This document shows, piece by piece, positions 27,653 to 36,112 of a stretch of DNA of 44,813 nucleotides. The stretch comes from Flavobacteriaceae bacterium (lineage in GTDB: Bacteria > Bacteroidota > Bacteroidia > Flavobacteriales > Flavobacteriaceae): assembly GCA_947457255.1 (NCBI GenBank), contig CANGUZ010000015.1, forward strand, positions 1 through 44,813, read 5' to 3'. Position 1 is the first letter of the stretch. Each line of letters begins with the position of its first letter. Position numbers and translations under genes: made by a program. The notes beneath the pieces are model-generated. The model saw only the letters and a list, made by a program, of their open reading frames with translations. It did no database searches and was not told where the DNA came from.

Positions 27653-28873
27653 TTATAAAATTTCTGCGACTACAAATGTGCTACCTCCTACATATATAAA
27701 GTCTGATTTTTGAGCAGCTTTTAAGGCTTTGTTATAAGCTTCTGAAACAGTATTATATACTTCGCCTATCAAGCCAAATTCTAGTGCCTTTTGTTGTAAA
27801 AAGGACGCGTCTAATCCTCTAGGGATGTCGGGCTTACAAAAATAATAAGTAGCTTTTTTTGGAAATAAAGGTAAAATATCATCTAAATCTTTATCATTTA
27901 CAACTCCTAAAACAAAATGTAGCGTGTCGAATATTTCATTTTGAATTTGATGTAAAACAATAGTCAGTCCATGTTTATTGTGTGCTGTATCACAAATTAC
28001 TTTTGGGAATTCATTTATTTGCTGCCACCTTCCAAAAAGGCCAGTATTTTTTATAACATTTAGTAATCCATTTTTTATTTGCTCTTCTGTAATAATAAAT
28101 TCATTTTGTGAATTCAATATTCGTATCGTTTGTAAAACAGTTTTTTTATTATGTTCTTGATAATTGCCCAACAATGCTGAAGGAAAAGTTTCTTCAATGA
28201 TATCCGAAGCAAAAAATAATTCTGAACAAGTAGTTTTAGCTTTATTTAGAAAAACGGTTCGAGTTTCATTTGTATATTCGCCAATCACGATAGGAATTTT
28301 TGGTTTAATGATTCCTGCTTTCTCAAAAGCAATACACTCTAATGTAGTGCCTAGGAACTGAGTGTGATCTAGACCAATATTTGTAATTACAGAAATTAGT
28401 GGCGTAATGATATTAGTAGAATCTAATCTACCACCCATTCCTACTTCGATAACAGCAATATCAACTTTTTTTGTTTTGAAATAATCAAAAGCCAAACCCA
28501 CTGTCATTTCAAAAAAACTTAATTCATTATTTTCAAAAAAACTTTTGTGTTTATTTATAAAATTGCATACAAAATCTTCGTCAATTTCCTCTCCGTTAAT
28601 TTTAATTCGTTCTCTAAAATCTTTTAAATGTGGCGAAGTATATAAGCCAACTTTGTATCCTGCTTCTTGAAGAATGGAAGCCAGCATGTGTGATGTTGAA
28701 CCTTTTCCGTTTGTGCCAGCAACATGAATGCATTTAATTTCTGCCTCTGGATTTCCTAAATGACTGGCTAAAAGAATTGTATTGGTTAAATCTTTTTTAT
28801 AAGCTATTGCACCTTGTAGTTGATATACAGGAAGTTGATTAAACATCCATTGCACCGTTTCTTGATAATCCAT
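27653..28873 (-). CDS. folC: Bifunctional folylpolyglutamate synthase / dihydrofolate synthase
   Basis: Adds glutamate to dihydropteroate and to folates in an ATP-dependent Mur-ligase-like reaction. The 406-residue protein has the P-loop HVAGTNGKGSTSH near 48-60, the SPHLKDFRERI block, the EVGMGGRLDSTN motif, ITNIGLDHTQFLG, and DTAHNKHG in the C-terminal domain. Length fits FolC. It follows the TonB-like gene on the same strand with 34 bases between and is likely cotranscribed with it. Whether both activities are present cannot be told from sequence by eye. Confidence 0.95.
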   Translation of the reverse strand: MDYQETVQWMFNQLPVYQLQGAIAYKKDLTNTILLASHLGNPEAEIKCIHVAGTNGKGSTSHMLASILQEAGYKVGLYTSPHLKDFRERIKINGEEIDEDFVCNFINKHKSFFENNELSFFEMTVGLAFDYFKTKKVDIAVIEVGMGGRLDSTNIITPLISVITNIGLDHTQFLGTTLECIAFEKAGIIKPKIPIVIGEYTNETRTVFLNKAKTTCSELFFASDIIEETFPSALLGNYQEHNKKTVLQTIRILNSQNEFIITEEQIKNGLLNVIKNTGLFGRWQQINEFPKVICDTAHNKHGLTIVLHQIQNEIFDTLHFVLGVVNDKDLDDILPLFPKKATYYFCKPDIPRGLDASFLQQKALEFGLIGEVYNTVSEAYNKALKAAQKSDFIYVGGSTFVVAEIL

Positions 28874-28907
28874 TAAATATACAATGTATGAGGAATAAAG
28901 TAATTTC

Positions 28908-29792
28908 CTAATCGGTTAATTTAAAATTATAAATAATTTTTCCCACTTGTTTTTCAGGAGCTGCATCGTCTGATTGCCATTTGGTATTTAATGCAGCAAT
29001 TTTCGCTTGGTCTAATAAACATTTAGCAGCATTTGTAGTTCCTCTAATACCAGGATTTGCAGTAATAACTTTACCTGATTTATCAACAGCTATTTGAACT
29101 ACAACTATTCCCTGTTCATCGCAAATGTAATTCGGTTGAGGTTTATTTAAAGCTTTTCTATTTCCTAATTGATAATTTCCGTTACCATTTCCTGTTCCGC
29201 TCCCAGAGCCTGTTCCGTAGCCACTTCCTGTTCCTAAACCTTGACCCGAACCGTTTCCTCCGCCACTTCCTGTTCCGCTTCCTCCACCGCCATTATAACC
29301 GCTGGCATTTTTATCACCATTTGACTTTCCTTTATTTCCAGCTTCTCTATCATCACCATCTCCAGATTTATTTGATCCGTTTAGTAAATTGGATAAGGCA
29401 TCAGAAGTTGATTTTGAAGGTTTTGGAACTTCTTTAACAATGGGCTTTACAACTTCGACTTTTTTAGGTTTTTCAGTTGGCTTTTTTACTTCGGCAATTG
29501 CGGGAGCATCATCATTTTCGCTAACCACAATTTCTTTTTCATTAGAGGCAGTTGGTTGTGTTTGTTTTGGAGTGGCTATTACTTTTTCAACGGATTGAAA
29601 ATTATCGCCCGAGCCTACATCACTATCTCCAAAATTTACGGCAACTTCTCCGCCACCACCGCCACCTTCAAGAGTAGGAAGTATAATTTGATTGGAGAAT
29701 TTTAAATAAAAAAATAATAAAAACAAAAGTGCAAATAATGCAGTTGTCATGAGTAATGACTTTTTTTTGTTTTCTAAATCTGTCAATTCCAT
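28908..29792 (-). CDS. TonB-like energy transducer protein
   Basis: A 294-residue inner-membrane protein spanning the periplasm. A short cytoplasmic N-terminus (LTDLENKKKS) and one membrane helix (about 13-33) lead to a Pro/Lys/Val-rich region (KPTEKPKKVEVVKP) and a Gly/Ser/Asn repeat linker (about 150-208). The C-terminal domain (about 215-294) is TonB/TolA-like: GIVVVQIAVDKSGKV, GTTNAAKCLLDQAK and KIIYNFKLTD. Such proteins couple the proton motive force through ExbB-ExbD to outer-membrane receptors. No exbB or exbD lies beside it; anmK is directly upstream (68 bases) and folC downstream. Which receptor it serves is unknown. Confidence 0.87.
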   Translation of the reverse strand: MELTDLENKKKSLLMTTALFALLFLLFFYLKFSNQIILPTLEGGGGGGEVAVNFGDSDVGSGDNFQSVEKVIATPKQTQPTASNEKEIVVSENDDAPAIAEVKKPTEKPKKVEVVKPIVKEVPKPSKSTSDALSNLLNGSNKSGDGDDREAGNKGKSNGDKNASGYNGGGGSGTGSGGGNGSGQGLGTGSGYGTGSGSGTGNGNGNYQLGNRKALNKPQPNYICDEQGIVVVQIAVDKSGKVITANPGIRGTTNAAKCLLDQAKIAALNTKWQSDDAAPEKQVGKIIYNFKLTD

Positions 29793-29860
29793 ATTTTTTT
29801 AATTGATTGTCTTGTTTTTCATAACGAATATATAAAAAATAAATTGTTTATTTTATTGGT

Positions 29861-30973
29861 TTAATTCAATTTTAAATCTAAATCCTCATCTGTATTATAA
29901 ACAAAACCAGAACAATGGTCTTTATTAGAGCCTGTTACACTACTTAAAACATTTATTTCATTACGCAATTTTAAAACACCTAATAATGCAAAAATCAAGG
30001 CTTCTTTATATTCAAGTAATTTAGAATCAGGAATTACTATTGCTGTTTTTGGTAAATAATATTGTGTTCTTTCAATTAAAAAATCATTATATGCACCACC
30101 GCCAGTTATTAATAATTTGCCATTTTTGTCAATGCTTGATTCGAAGCTATTTAAAGCCAATCCTATTTGCTGGGCAATATGTTCAGTAAAAGTTCGCATT
30201 TTATCTTCAATTGAAATCGAATGATTTTCAATTATGGGTAAAACGATTCCTTTTACAAATTCAAACCCAAGTGATTTAGGGAAAGATTTTCTATAAAATT
30301 CTAAACTATTTAATTCATTCAATAAATCAATGTTTATTTTTCCTGAACGTGCTATTTGCCCTTTATTGTCATACTCTAAGCCCAATTTATTTGAGTAGTA
30401 ATTTAAAACTGTATTTACAGGAGAAATATCAAAAGCAATACGTTTTTTATTTGATTCAAAAGAAATGTTTGAAAATCCCCCTAGATTCAAGCAATAATCA
30501 TATTCAGAAAATAGTATCCGATCTCCTATTGGCACTAATGGAGCACCCTGACCGTCCAAAAGGACATCTTGAATTCTGAAATTACACACCACAGTCTGTT
30601 TACAAATAGAAGCAATTTTGGGTAAATTGCCAATTTGTAAAGTAATTCCTTTTTGAGGTTGATGTAAAATAGTATGTCCGTGTGAACATACTGCATCGAG
30701 ATTTGAAATTTTATATTTTTTAATAAAATCGAAAATAACAGTGCCTAATAGTGCTGTATAGTTACTGTTTAAGATTTTTAACTCGTTTGTCGAGAAATCT
30801 ACCGCTTTTTTTAATTCAGAAATCCAATCTTGGCTATACGGAACAGTTTCAGATTCAAGAATTTCGAAAGTCCAAAATTTATCAATAATTGTAAAATGAA
30901 TATGTGCCAAATCGATACCATCAAGTGAGGTTCCAGACATGACTCCAATAACATTATACTTTTGCTGTTGCAT
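29861..30973 (-). CDS. anmK: Anhydro-N-acetylmuramic acid kinase
   Basis: Phosphorylates and hydrolyses 1,6-anhydro-MurNAc to MurNAc-6-phosphate in cell-wall recycling. The 370-residue protein opens with IGVMSGTSLDGID (10-22), the nucleotide-binding signature of AnmK. Further motifs are CSHGHTILHQP, NFRIQDVLLDGQGAPLVPIGD, LNLGGFSNIS, and GGGAYNDFLIERTQYYLP near the C-terminus. It is divergent from the acyl-CoA dehydrogenase gene across 94 bases and probably heads an anmK-tonB-folC transcript. Confidence 0.95.
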   Translation of the reverse strand: MQQQKYNVIGVMSGTSLDGIDLAHIHFTIIDKFWTFEILESETVPYSQDWISELKKAVDFSTNELKILNSNYTALLGTVIFDFIKKYKISNLDAVCSHGHTILHQPQKGITLQIGNLPKIASICKQTVVCNFRIQDVLLDGQGAPLVPIGDRILFSEYDYCLNLGGFSNISFESNKKRIAFDISPVNTVLNYYSNKLGLEYDNKGQIARSGKINIDLLNELNSLEFYRKSFPKSLGFEFVKGIVLPIIENHSISIEDKMRTFTEHIAQQIGLALNSFESSIDKNGKLLITGGGAYNDFLIERTQYYLPKTAIVIPDSKLLEYKEALIFALLGVLKLRNEINVLSSVTGSNKDHCSGFVYNTDEDLDLKLN

Positions 30974-30995
30974 CAGTCAAAAATACAAATCAAAA

Positions 30996-31026
30996 TTGAA
31001 AATATGGCAATAAAAAATTACCTTTG
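30996..31026 (+). promoter_or_regulatory. Promoter of the acyl-CoA dehydrogenase gene
   Basis: TTG (30996-30998), a 20-base spacer and TACCTTTG (31019-31026) match the Bacteroidetes TTG / TAnnTTTG promoter. Predicted start near 31033, leaving a leader of about 35 bases. Confidence 0.65.
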
Positions 31027-31067
31027 ATTAAATTTGAAATAAAACACAATTTTTATCTAATTTAAAT

Positions 31068-32204
31068 ATGGATTTCAATCTTACTGAAGAACATTTAATG
31101 ATTCAACAAGCGGCTAAAGATTTTGCTCAAAATGAGTTATTGCCGGGTGTAATTGAAAGAGATGAACATTCTAGATTTCCTACAGACCAGGTAAAAAAGA
31201 TGGCAGAGCTCGGTTTTTTAGGTATGATGGTAGATCCTAAATATGGTGGTTCAGGTCTAGATAATGTTTCTTATGCACTAGCGTTGATCGAAATTGCAAA
31301 AGTTGATGCTTCGTCCTGCGTCATTATGTCTGTAAATAATTCGTTAGTTTGTGCGGGTATAGAAAAATATGCAAACGAGGAACAAAAAATGAAGTATTTG
31401 GTTCCGCTTGCAAAAGGTGATGTTTTAGGTGCTTTTTGTTTGTCTGAACCAGAAGCTGGTAGTGATGCCACTTCTCAAAAAACTACGGCTGTTGATAAAG
31501 GAGATTATTATTTGTTGAACGGAACAAAAAATTGGATTACTAATGGTTCAACGGCTTCAACCTATATAGTCATTGCGCAAACACATATCGAAAAAGGACA
31601 CAAAGGAATCAATGCTTTTATTGTTGAAAAAGGTTGGCCTGGATTTGAAATTGGTCCAAAAGAAAAGAAAATGGGAATTCGTGGTTCTGACACACATTCG
31701 TTACTATTTAATGATGTAAAAGTCCCTAAAGAAAACCGAATTGGAGCTGATGGATTTGGGTTTGCATTTGCCATGAATGTATTAAATGCTGGACGAATTG
31801 GTATTGCTTCACAAGCATTAGGAATTGCAACAGGTGCCTACGAATTGGCATTGGGGTATTCGCAACAACGTAAAGCTTTTGGGAAAGAAATTTTTAAGCA
31901 TCAAGCTATTGCCTTTAAATTGGCCGATATGTATGTTAAGATTACGGCTGCTAAATTATTAATAATGAAAGCAGCTTGCGAAAAAGATGAAGGTAAAGAT
32001 ATTGCTCACTCTGGCGCTATGGCAAAATTATATGCATCAGAAATTGCTTTGGAAGTTGCTAATGAAGCAGTTCAAATTCACGGCGGAAATGGTTATGTAG
32101 CCGAATACCATGTAGAACGGATGATGCGCGATTCTAAAATTACTCAAATCTATGAAGGCACTTCTGAAATTCAACGTATAGTGATTTCGAGAGGTTTGGT
32201 TTAG
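31068..32204 (+). CDS. Acyl-CoA dehydrogenase (short-chain/butyryl-CoA type)
   Basis: FAD-dependent enzyme introducing the alpha-beta double bond into acyl-CoA. The 378-residue protein shows all family blocks: FNLTEEHLMIQQAAKDFA at the N-terminus, CLSEPEAGSDA and NGTKNWITNG around the flavin and substrate site, and QRKAFGKEI. The C-terminal QIYEGTSEIQ carries catalytic Glu363. Placement of this Glu is that of short- and medium-chain enzymes rather than isovaleryl-CoA dehydrogenase. A good promoter precedes it and a terminator follows, so it is monocistronic. Chain-length preference is inferred. Confidence 0.95.
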   Translation: MDFNLTEEHLMIQQAAKDFAQNELLPGVIERDEHSRFPTDQVKKMAELGFLGMMVDPKYGGSGLDNVSYALALIEIAKVDASSCVIMSVNNSLVCAGIEKYANEEQKMKYLVPLAKGDVLGAFCLSEPEAGSDATSQKTTAVDKGDYYLLNGTKNWITNGSTASTYIVIAQTHIEKGHKGINAFIVEKGWPGFEIGPKEKKMGIRGSDTHSLLFNDVKVPKENRIGADGFGFAFAMNVLNAGRIGIASQALGIATGAYELALGYSQQRKAFGKEIFKHQAIAFKLADMYVKITAAKLLIMKAACEKDEGKDIAHSGAMAKLYASEIALEVANEAVQIHGGNGYVAEYHVERMMRDSKITQIYEGTSEIQRIVISRGLV

Positions 32205-32272
32205 TATAGTGTTTAAAAAAATCAAGAATTAGAAATGTTAAAATAAATTAAGTTGTTACTATTTGTTTGTTT

Positions 32273-32299
32273 AAATCCCATTTCGATGGGATTTTTTTT
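32273..32299 (+). terminator. Rho-independent terminator after acyl-CoA dehydrogenase
   Basis: Stem AAATCCCA/TGGGATTT (32273-32280 with 32287-32294), 6-base loop, then a T run. It lies between the dehydrogenase and the SDR gene. Confidence 0.85.
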
Positions 32300-32324
32300 A
32301 TTTTAGCATAAATTTAAAAGGTTT

Positions 32325-33002
32325 ATGAAAAAAATCATCATAACAGGAACTTCTCGCGGAATTGGTCTAGAATTGGCTTTGCAATTTGCAAATACTGGAC
32401 ATCAAGTTTTGGCATTGTCTAGAACCATTCCGAAAAGATTATTAGGAAACGAAAACATATCCTGCCTTTCAGTCGATTTATCTATAGAGGAAGATTTAGT
32501 TCAAGTAAAAGATTTTATTTCATCTTCATGGGCAACTGTAGATATAATTATTCATAATGCGGGAAGTTTATTATTAAAGCCTTTTGCCGAAACTACAGCT
32601 CAAGAGTTTGAAAATATTTATAAAGTCAACGTTTTTGGAGTGGCTAATTTAACTAGAATTGTTTTGCCGTATTTGCAAAAAGGCAGCCATGTGGTTACCA
32701 TAAGTTCTATGGGTGGCATACAAGGCAGTATGAAGTTTGCTGGGCTATCGGCATATAGTTCTAGCAAAGGTGCAGTTATTACTTTGTCAGAATTACTGGC
32801 TGAAGAATATAAAGAAAAAGGAATTGCTTTTAATGTTTTAGCCCTTGGTGCTGTAAATACCGAAATGTTACAAGAAGCTTTTCCAGGATATGAAGCACCA
32901 CTTTCTGCAGCATCAATGGCAGATTATATTTTTGATTTTGCTCTAACAGGGAATAAGTACTACAACGGAAAAGTGTTGCAAGTTTCATCGTCAACTCCGT
33001 AA
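32325..33002 (+). CDS. Short-chain dehydrogenase/reductase
   Basis: A 225-residue classical SDR using NAD(P)H. The Rossmann motif TGTSRGIG is at 7-14, the structural HNAG motif near 77-80, the catalytic Ser in TISSMGG, and the active-site pair Tyr144/Lys148 in SAYSSSKGA. Arg11 and an acidic residue absent after strand 2 (ALSRT) suggest NADPH preference. Substrate cannot be assigned. It starts a plus-strand run with the BRO-N fragment (5 bases downstream), the SprT-like gene and the guanylyltransferase gene. Confidence 0.9.
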   Translation: MKKIIITGTSRGIGLELALQFANTGHQVLALSRTIPKRLLGNENISCLSVDLSIEEDLVQVKDFISSSWATVDIIIHNAGSLLLKPFAETTAQEFENIYKVNVFGVANLTRIVLPYLQKGSHVVTISSMGGIQGSMKFAGLSAYSSSKGAVITLSELLAEEYKEKGIAFNVLALGAVNTEMLQEAFPGYEAPLSAASMADYIFDFALTGNKYYNGKVLQVSSSTP

Positions 33003-33007
33003 TAATT

Positions 33008-33295
33008 ATGAAGCAACAAGATGCCATTCAATTATTCGAAGATAAAAAAGTAAGAGCTGTTTGGGATTCCGAACAAGAAAAATGGTTCATTTCAATTATT
33101 GTTGTGATAGCAATATTGACAGAAAGCTTAGATGCTAATGCCTATTGGCGAAAATTAAAACAGCGATTAAAAGCCGAAGGAAATGAAACCGTGACGAGTT
33201 GTCACGGTTTGAAAATGATTGCTGCTGACGGAAAAATGCGATTGACAGATGTCGATGATACAGAGCAACTTTTCAGATTAATTCATCCTTGTTAG
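33008..33295 (+). pseudogene. Truncated BRO-N (phage antirepressor-like) domain fragment
   Basis: The 95-residue frame resembles the first half of chromosomal BRO-N proteins: QDAIQLFEDKKVRAVWD, KWFISII, ILTES, YWRKLKQRLKAEG, then LKMIAADGKMRLTDV and EQLFRLI. From memory, full-length relatives continue with a SIPSPKAEPF segment and another 100-200 residues. Here the frame ends LIHPC-stop just where that segment should begin, and I cannot find the rest in the other frames. It is probably a degraded remnant, although the short protein may still be made. It lies only 5 bases after the SDR stop and 26 before the SprT-like gene. Confidence 0.65.
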
Positions 33296-33321
33296 TAGCA
33301 AATAAGAAGATTGAAAATTAA

Positions 33322-33924
33322 ATGAGTGAAACATTATTAAAATATTTACCAGAGCACGCAGTTGAAATTTGCTTTGAATTAATTAAGGGCAATAACGTTC
33401 ATCTCAAAATTGTTAATGAACGACAAACTCGTCATGGCGATTATAGAAAATCAATTGGCGGTAAACATGAAATTACGGTAAACGCCAATTTAAATAAATA
33501 TCGGTTTCTTATTACTTTAGTCCACGAAATTTCACATTTGGTTGCTTTTGAAAAATTTGGAAGAAACATCAAGCCTCATGGTAATGAATGGAAAATTACT
33601 TTTCAGCGAATGATGGTTCCTTTTATAAGACCAGAGATTTTCCCACATTCAGTATTGCCTTTAGTAGCCAATCATTTTCGGAATCCTACTGCGAGTAGTG
33701 ATACTGATGCACGATTGGCATTTGCATTAAAACAATTTGACGAACGAAAAGTAGATATCCATTTTATTCATGAAGTGCCAAGTGGAAGTTTGTTTAGAAT
33801 TAAAAATGGTAGAATTTTTCAGAAAAACGGACTTCGTGTAAAACGATACGAATGTTTAGAAATAAAAACGGGCAAATTATTTCTCTTTAATGCCAATGCT
33901 GAGGTAGAAATAATTCCAGGATAA
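33322..33924 (+). CDS. SprT-like zinc metalloprotease-fold protein
   Basis: A 200-residue SprT/Spartan-like domain protein. The zinc site is His68-Glu69-x-x-His72 in LVHEISHLVAF, with a downstream His in KPHGNEW that fits the third ligand position. Homology to SprT is limited to this N-terminal part. The C-terminal region (about 125-200) is basic and may bind DNA or RNA; it has no Cys-rich zinc ribbon typical of E. coli SprT. Role unknown. It precedes the guanylyltransferase gene by 58 bases, a spacer made partly of 8-bp repeats. That gene order is, from memory, common in flavobacteria. Confidence 0.85.
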   Translation: MSETLLKYLPEHAVEICFELIKGNNVHLKIVNERQTRHGDYRKSIGGKHEITVNANLNKYRFLITLVHEISHLVAFEKFGRNIKPHGNEWKITFQRMMVPFIRPEIFPHSVLPLVANHFRNPTASSDTDARLAFALKQFDERKVDIHFIHEVPSGSLFRIKNGRIFQKNGLRVKRYECLEIKTGKLFLFNANAEVEIIPG

Positions 33925-33940
33925 TGAGCAAATGAATATG

Positions 33941-33964
33941 CAACTTTGTAACTTTGCAACTTTG
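33941..33964 (+). repeat. Three tandem 8-bp repeats (C/T)AACTTTG
   Basis: CAACTTTG, TAACTTTG and CAACTTTG follow each other without spacers, 19 bases before the guanylyltransferase start. The middle copy matches the -7 promoter consensus TAnnTTTG. The array is bounded by GCAAC and GTTGC, which could pair. Confidence 0.75.
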
Positions 33965-33982
33965 TTGCTTTAAAATTAAAAA

Positions 33983-35041
33983 ATGAATAAAAATTATTAC
34001 GCAATCATAATGGCAGGTGGAGTAGGATCTCGATTTTGGCCAGTAAGTACCACCGAGTTTCCTAAACAATTTCACGATATGTTGGGTTCTGGCGATACAC
34101 TAATTCAGAAAACCTTTAGTAGATTGTCTCAATTAATTCCAGTTGAAAACATATTGATTTTAACAAACGAAAAATACAATTCACTTGTTTTAGAGCAATT
34201 ACCATTGGTAAAACAAGAGCAAGTTTTGTTAGAACCAGCGATGCGTAATACCGCTCCATGTATTTTATATGCTTCTTTAAAAATAAAAAAGCAAAACCCT
34301 GATGCGCTTATGGTGGTTGCGCCAAGTGACCATTGGATTGAAGATGAGAGAACTTTTACTGAAAATTTACAACACTGTTTTGATTTTTGTACTAAAGAGA
34401 ACGCATTGATGACTTTAGGAATTCAGCCTACGTTTCCAAATACAGGTTTTGGCTATATTGAGTTTGATAAAACAGATACAAATCCAATCAAAAAAGTAAA
34501 TCAATTTAGAGAAAAGCCAGATTATGAAACAGCAAAATCGTTTCTAGCCAGTGGTAATTTTTTATGGAACGGTGGGATTTTTATTTGGAGCGTAAAATCA
34601 ATTTTAGAAGCTTTCGAAAAATTTCAACCAAAAATGAATAATTTGTTTTTAAATGGTTGGAATAACTATAATACTGAAAGTGAACAGACGTTCATTGACC
34701 AAAATTACGGGTTGTCAGAAAATGTTTCTATTGACTATGCAGTAATGGAAAACGCAAAAAATGTTTATGTTTTACCAGCCACTTTCGATTGGAATGACTT
34801 GGGAACTTGGGGTTCATTGCACGAAAAATTAGATAAAGATGAAAACAATAATGCCGTAGTAAACGCAACCGTTTTATTAAATAATGCTTCGAGTAATATT
34901 ATTAGTACATCTAAAGATAAATTGGTAATTATAGACGGATTAGAAGACTTTATAATTGTAGATAAAGACAATGTTTTGCTCATTTATCCTAAAAGCAAAG
35001 AACAAGAAATAAAAGGAATCGTAAGTAATTTAAAAAAATAA
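33983..35041 (+). CDS. manC: Mannose-1-phosphate guanylyltransferase
   Basis: Makes GDP-mannose from GTP and mannose-1-phosphate for cell-surface polysaccharides. The 352-residue protein has the nucleotidyltransferase signature MAGGVGSRFWPVS (10-22) with FPKQF, then VAPSDHWI, NTGFGYIEF, FREKPD, FLWNGGIFIW, SIDYAVMEN and FDWNDLGTWGSL. It lacks the C-terminal phosphomannose isomerase domain of bifunctional enzymes. It ends the plus-strand run after the SprT-like gene and converges on the TerC gene 19 bases away, with no clear terminator between them. Confidence 0.93.
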   Translation: MNKNYYAIIMAGGVGSRFWPVSTTEFPKQFHDMLGSGDTLIQKTFSRLSQLIPVENILILTNEKYNSLVLEQLPLVKQEQVLLEPAMRNTAPCILYASLKIKKQNPDALMVVAPSDHWIEDERTFTENLQHCFDFCTKENALMTLGIQPTFPNTGFGYIEFDKTDTNPIKKVNQFREKPDYETAKSFLASGNFLWNGGIFIWSVKSILEAFEKFQPKMNNLFLNGWNNYNTESEQTFIDQNYGLSENVSIDYAVMENAKNVYVLPATFDWNDLGTWGSLHEKLDKDENNNAVVNATVLLNNASSNIISTSKDKLVIIDGLEDFIIVDKDNVLLIYPKSKEQEIKGIVSNLKK

Positions 35042-35060
35042 ATATTTTTTAAACAAATTT

Positions 35061-36002
35061 TTATTGAGACTCACTCATTTTTATAGAAACTAGTACACCT
35101 ATAATTAATGAAGTTGCAATAAATCCTAATGAAAACCATTCAGGAATTTCTATATAATCGTGTAGTAACATTTTTAAACCTACAAAACTTAAAATTGCAA
35201 TTAAGCTATATTCTAAATGTCTGAATTTCTCTAACATATTTGCCAAAAAGAAATACATCGATCGTAATCCTAAAATGGCAAAGATATTAGAGCTAAATAC
35301 CAAAAACGGATCAGATGTAATGGCCAAAATTGCTGGTACACTATCAACAGCAAAAATTACATCCATTACTTCTATGACTACTAAGGAAACAAATAATGGA
35401 GTTGCGAATGTTTTATTTTCAATTTTTATAAAAAAGTGTTCCTTATCTGTTATACTAGTTATTGGAATAATTTTCCCTAAAGATTTATAAACAAAAGATT
35501 GTTTAGGTTCAAATTCACTCTCTTCTCCAGTAAAAAGCATTTTTATAGCTGTAAAGAGTAAAAAGGCTCCAAAAATATAGGTTGTCCAAGTAAATTTGTT
35601 AATTAATAAGACGCCAAAGAAAATCATTAGACCACGAAACACGATAGCACCTATAATTCCCCAAAACAAAACACGATGTTGGTATTTTTGAGGGATTTTA
35701 AAAGCGGCAAAAATCAGAGCGATTACAAAAATATTATCTATACTCAGTGAAAGCTCAATTAAATAGCCTGTAATAAATTTCATGGCCGCAACCTCAGAAG
35801 TATAGTGGTTTGGATTGGAAATATATTCAGTGGTATATAGCCAATAAACTGCTCCAGAAAATAGCATCGAAAATGAGAACCAAATTGCAGTCCATTTACT
35901 GGCTTCTTTACTAGAGATAATGTGAGGTGTTTTGTTGAAAACACCTAAATCTAATGCGAGAATTAATAAAATAATTATAAGAAAGGATATCCAAACAATC
36001 AT
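35061..36002 (-). CDS. TerC family integral membrane protein
   Basis: A 313-residue membrane protein with about eight hydrophobic segments. TerC/Alx signatures are ELSLSIDNIFVIALIF near 88-103, HRVLFWGIIGAIVFRG, and the paired MDVIFAVDSVPAILAIT near 215-231, followed by FSSNIFAILGLRSMYF. The conserved Asp residues in these two motifs are intact. Family members are linked to tellurite resistance, pH-responsive Alx and manganese export; the long form with the IDNIF and AVDSVPA pair is closest to Alx. No ter genes adjoin, so manganese or stress-related transport is more likely than tellurite resistance. A TATCTTTG -7 box lies just upstream at 36022-36029, without a matching -33. Confidence 0.9.
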   Translation of the reverse strand: MIVWISFLIIILLILALDLGVFNKTPHIISSKEASKWTAIWFSFSMLFSGAVYWLYTTEYISNPNHYTSEVAAMKFITGYLIELSLSIDNIFVIALIFAAFKIPQKYQHRVLFWGIIGAIVFRGLMIFFGVLLINKFTWTTYIFGAFLLFTAIKMLFTGEESEFEPKQSFVYKSLGKIIPITSITDKEHFFIKIENKTFATPLFVSLVVIEVMDVIFAVDSVPAILAITSDPFLVFSSNIFAILGLRSMYFFLANMLEKFRHLEYSLIAILSFVGLKMLLHDYIEIPEWFSLGFIATSLIIGVLVSIKMSESQ

Positions 36003-36060
36003 GATTTTGAGTTTTAAAGTTCAAAGATACTTTATGTATTCAATATTTCTATACTACTTC

Positions 36061-36093
36061 AAAAAAAAAGTGCCTTCAAAACGAAAGCACTTT
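36061..36093 (-). terminator. Rho-independent terminator after the GSII gene
   Basis: Stem AAAGTGC/GCACTTT (36067-36073 with 36087-36093), loop of 13 bases, and a 9-base T run on the minus strand. It lies 20 bases after the stop codon. Confidence 0.8.
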
Positions 36094-36112
36094 AATTATA
36101 TAAAATTAGGAA

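Noticed and set aside
30978..31010. Possible anmK promoter (TATTTTTG on the minus strand with TTG 22 bases upstream)
   Set aside because: The implied transcription start would fall almost on the start codon, leaving no leader. Possible, but too weak to annotate.
35061..36002. TerC-family gene as part of a tellurite or phage-defence ter operon
   Set aside because: No terA, terB, terD, terE or terZ genes are present; sequence is closer to Alx-type proteins, which occur alone.
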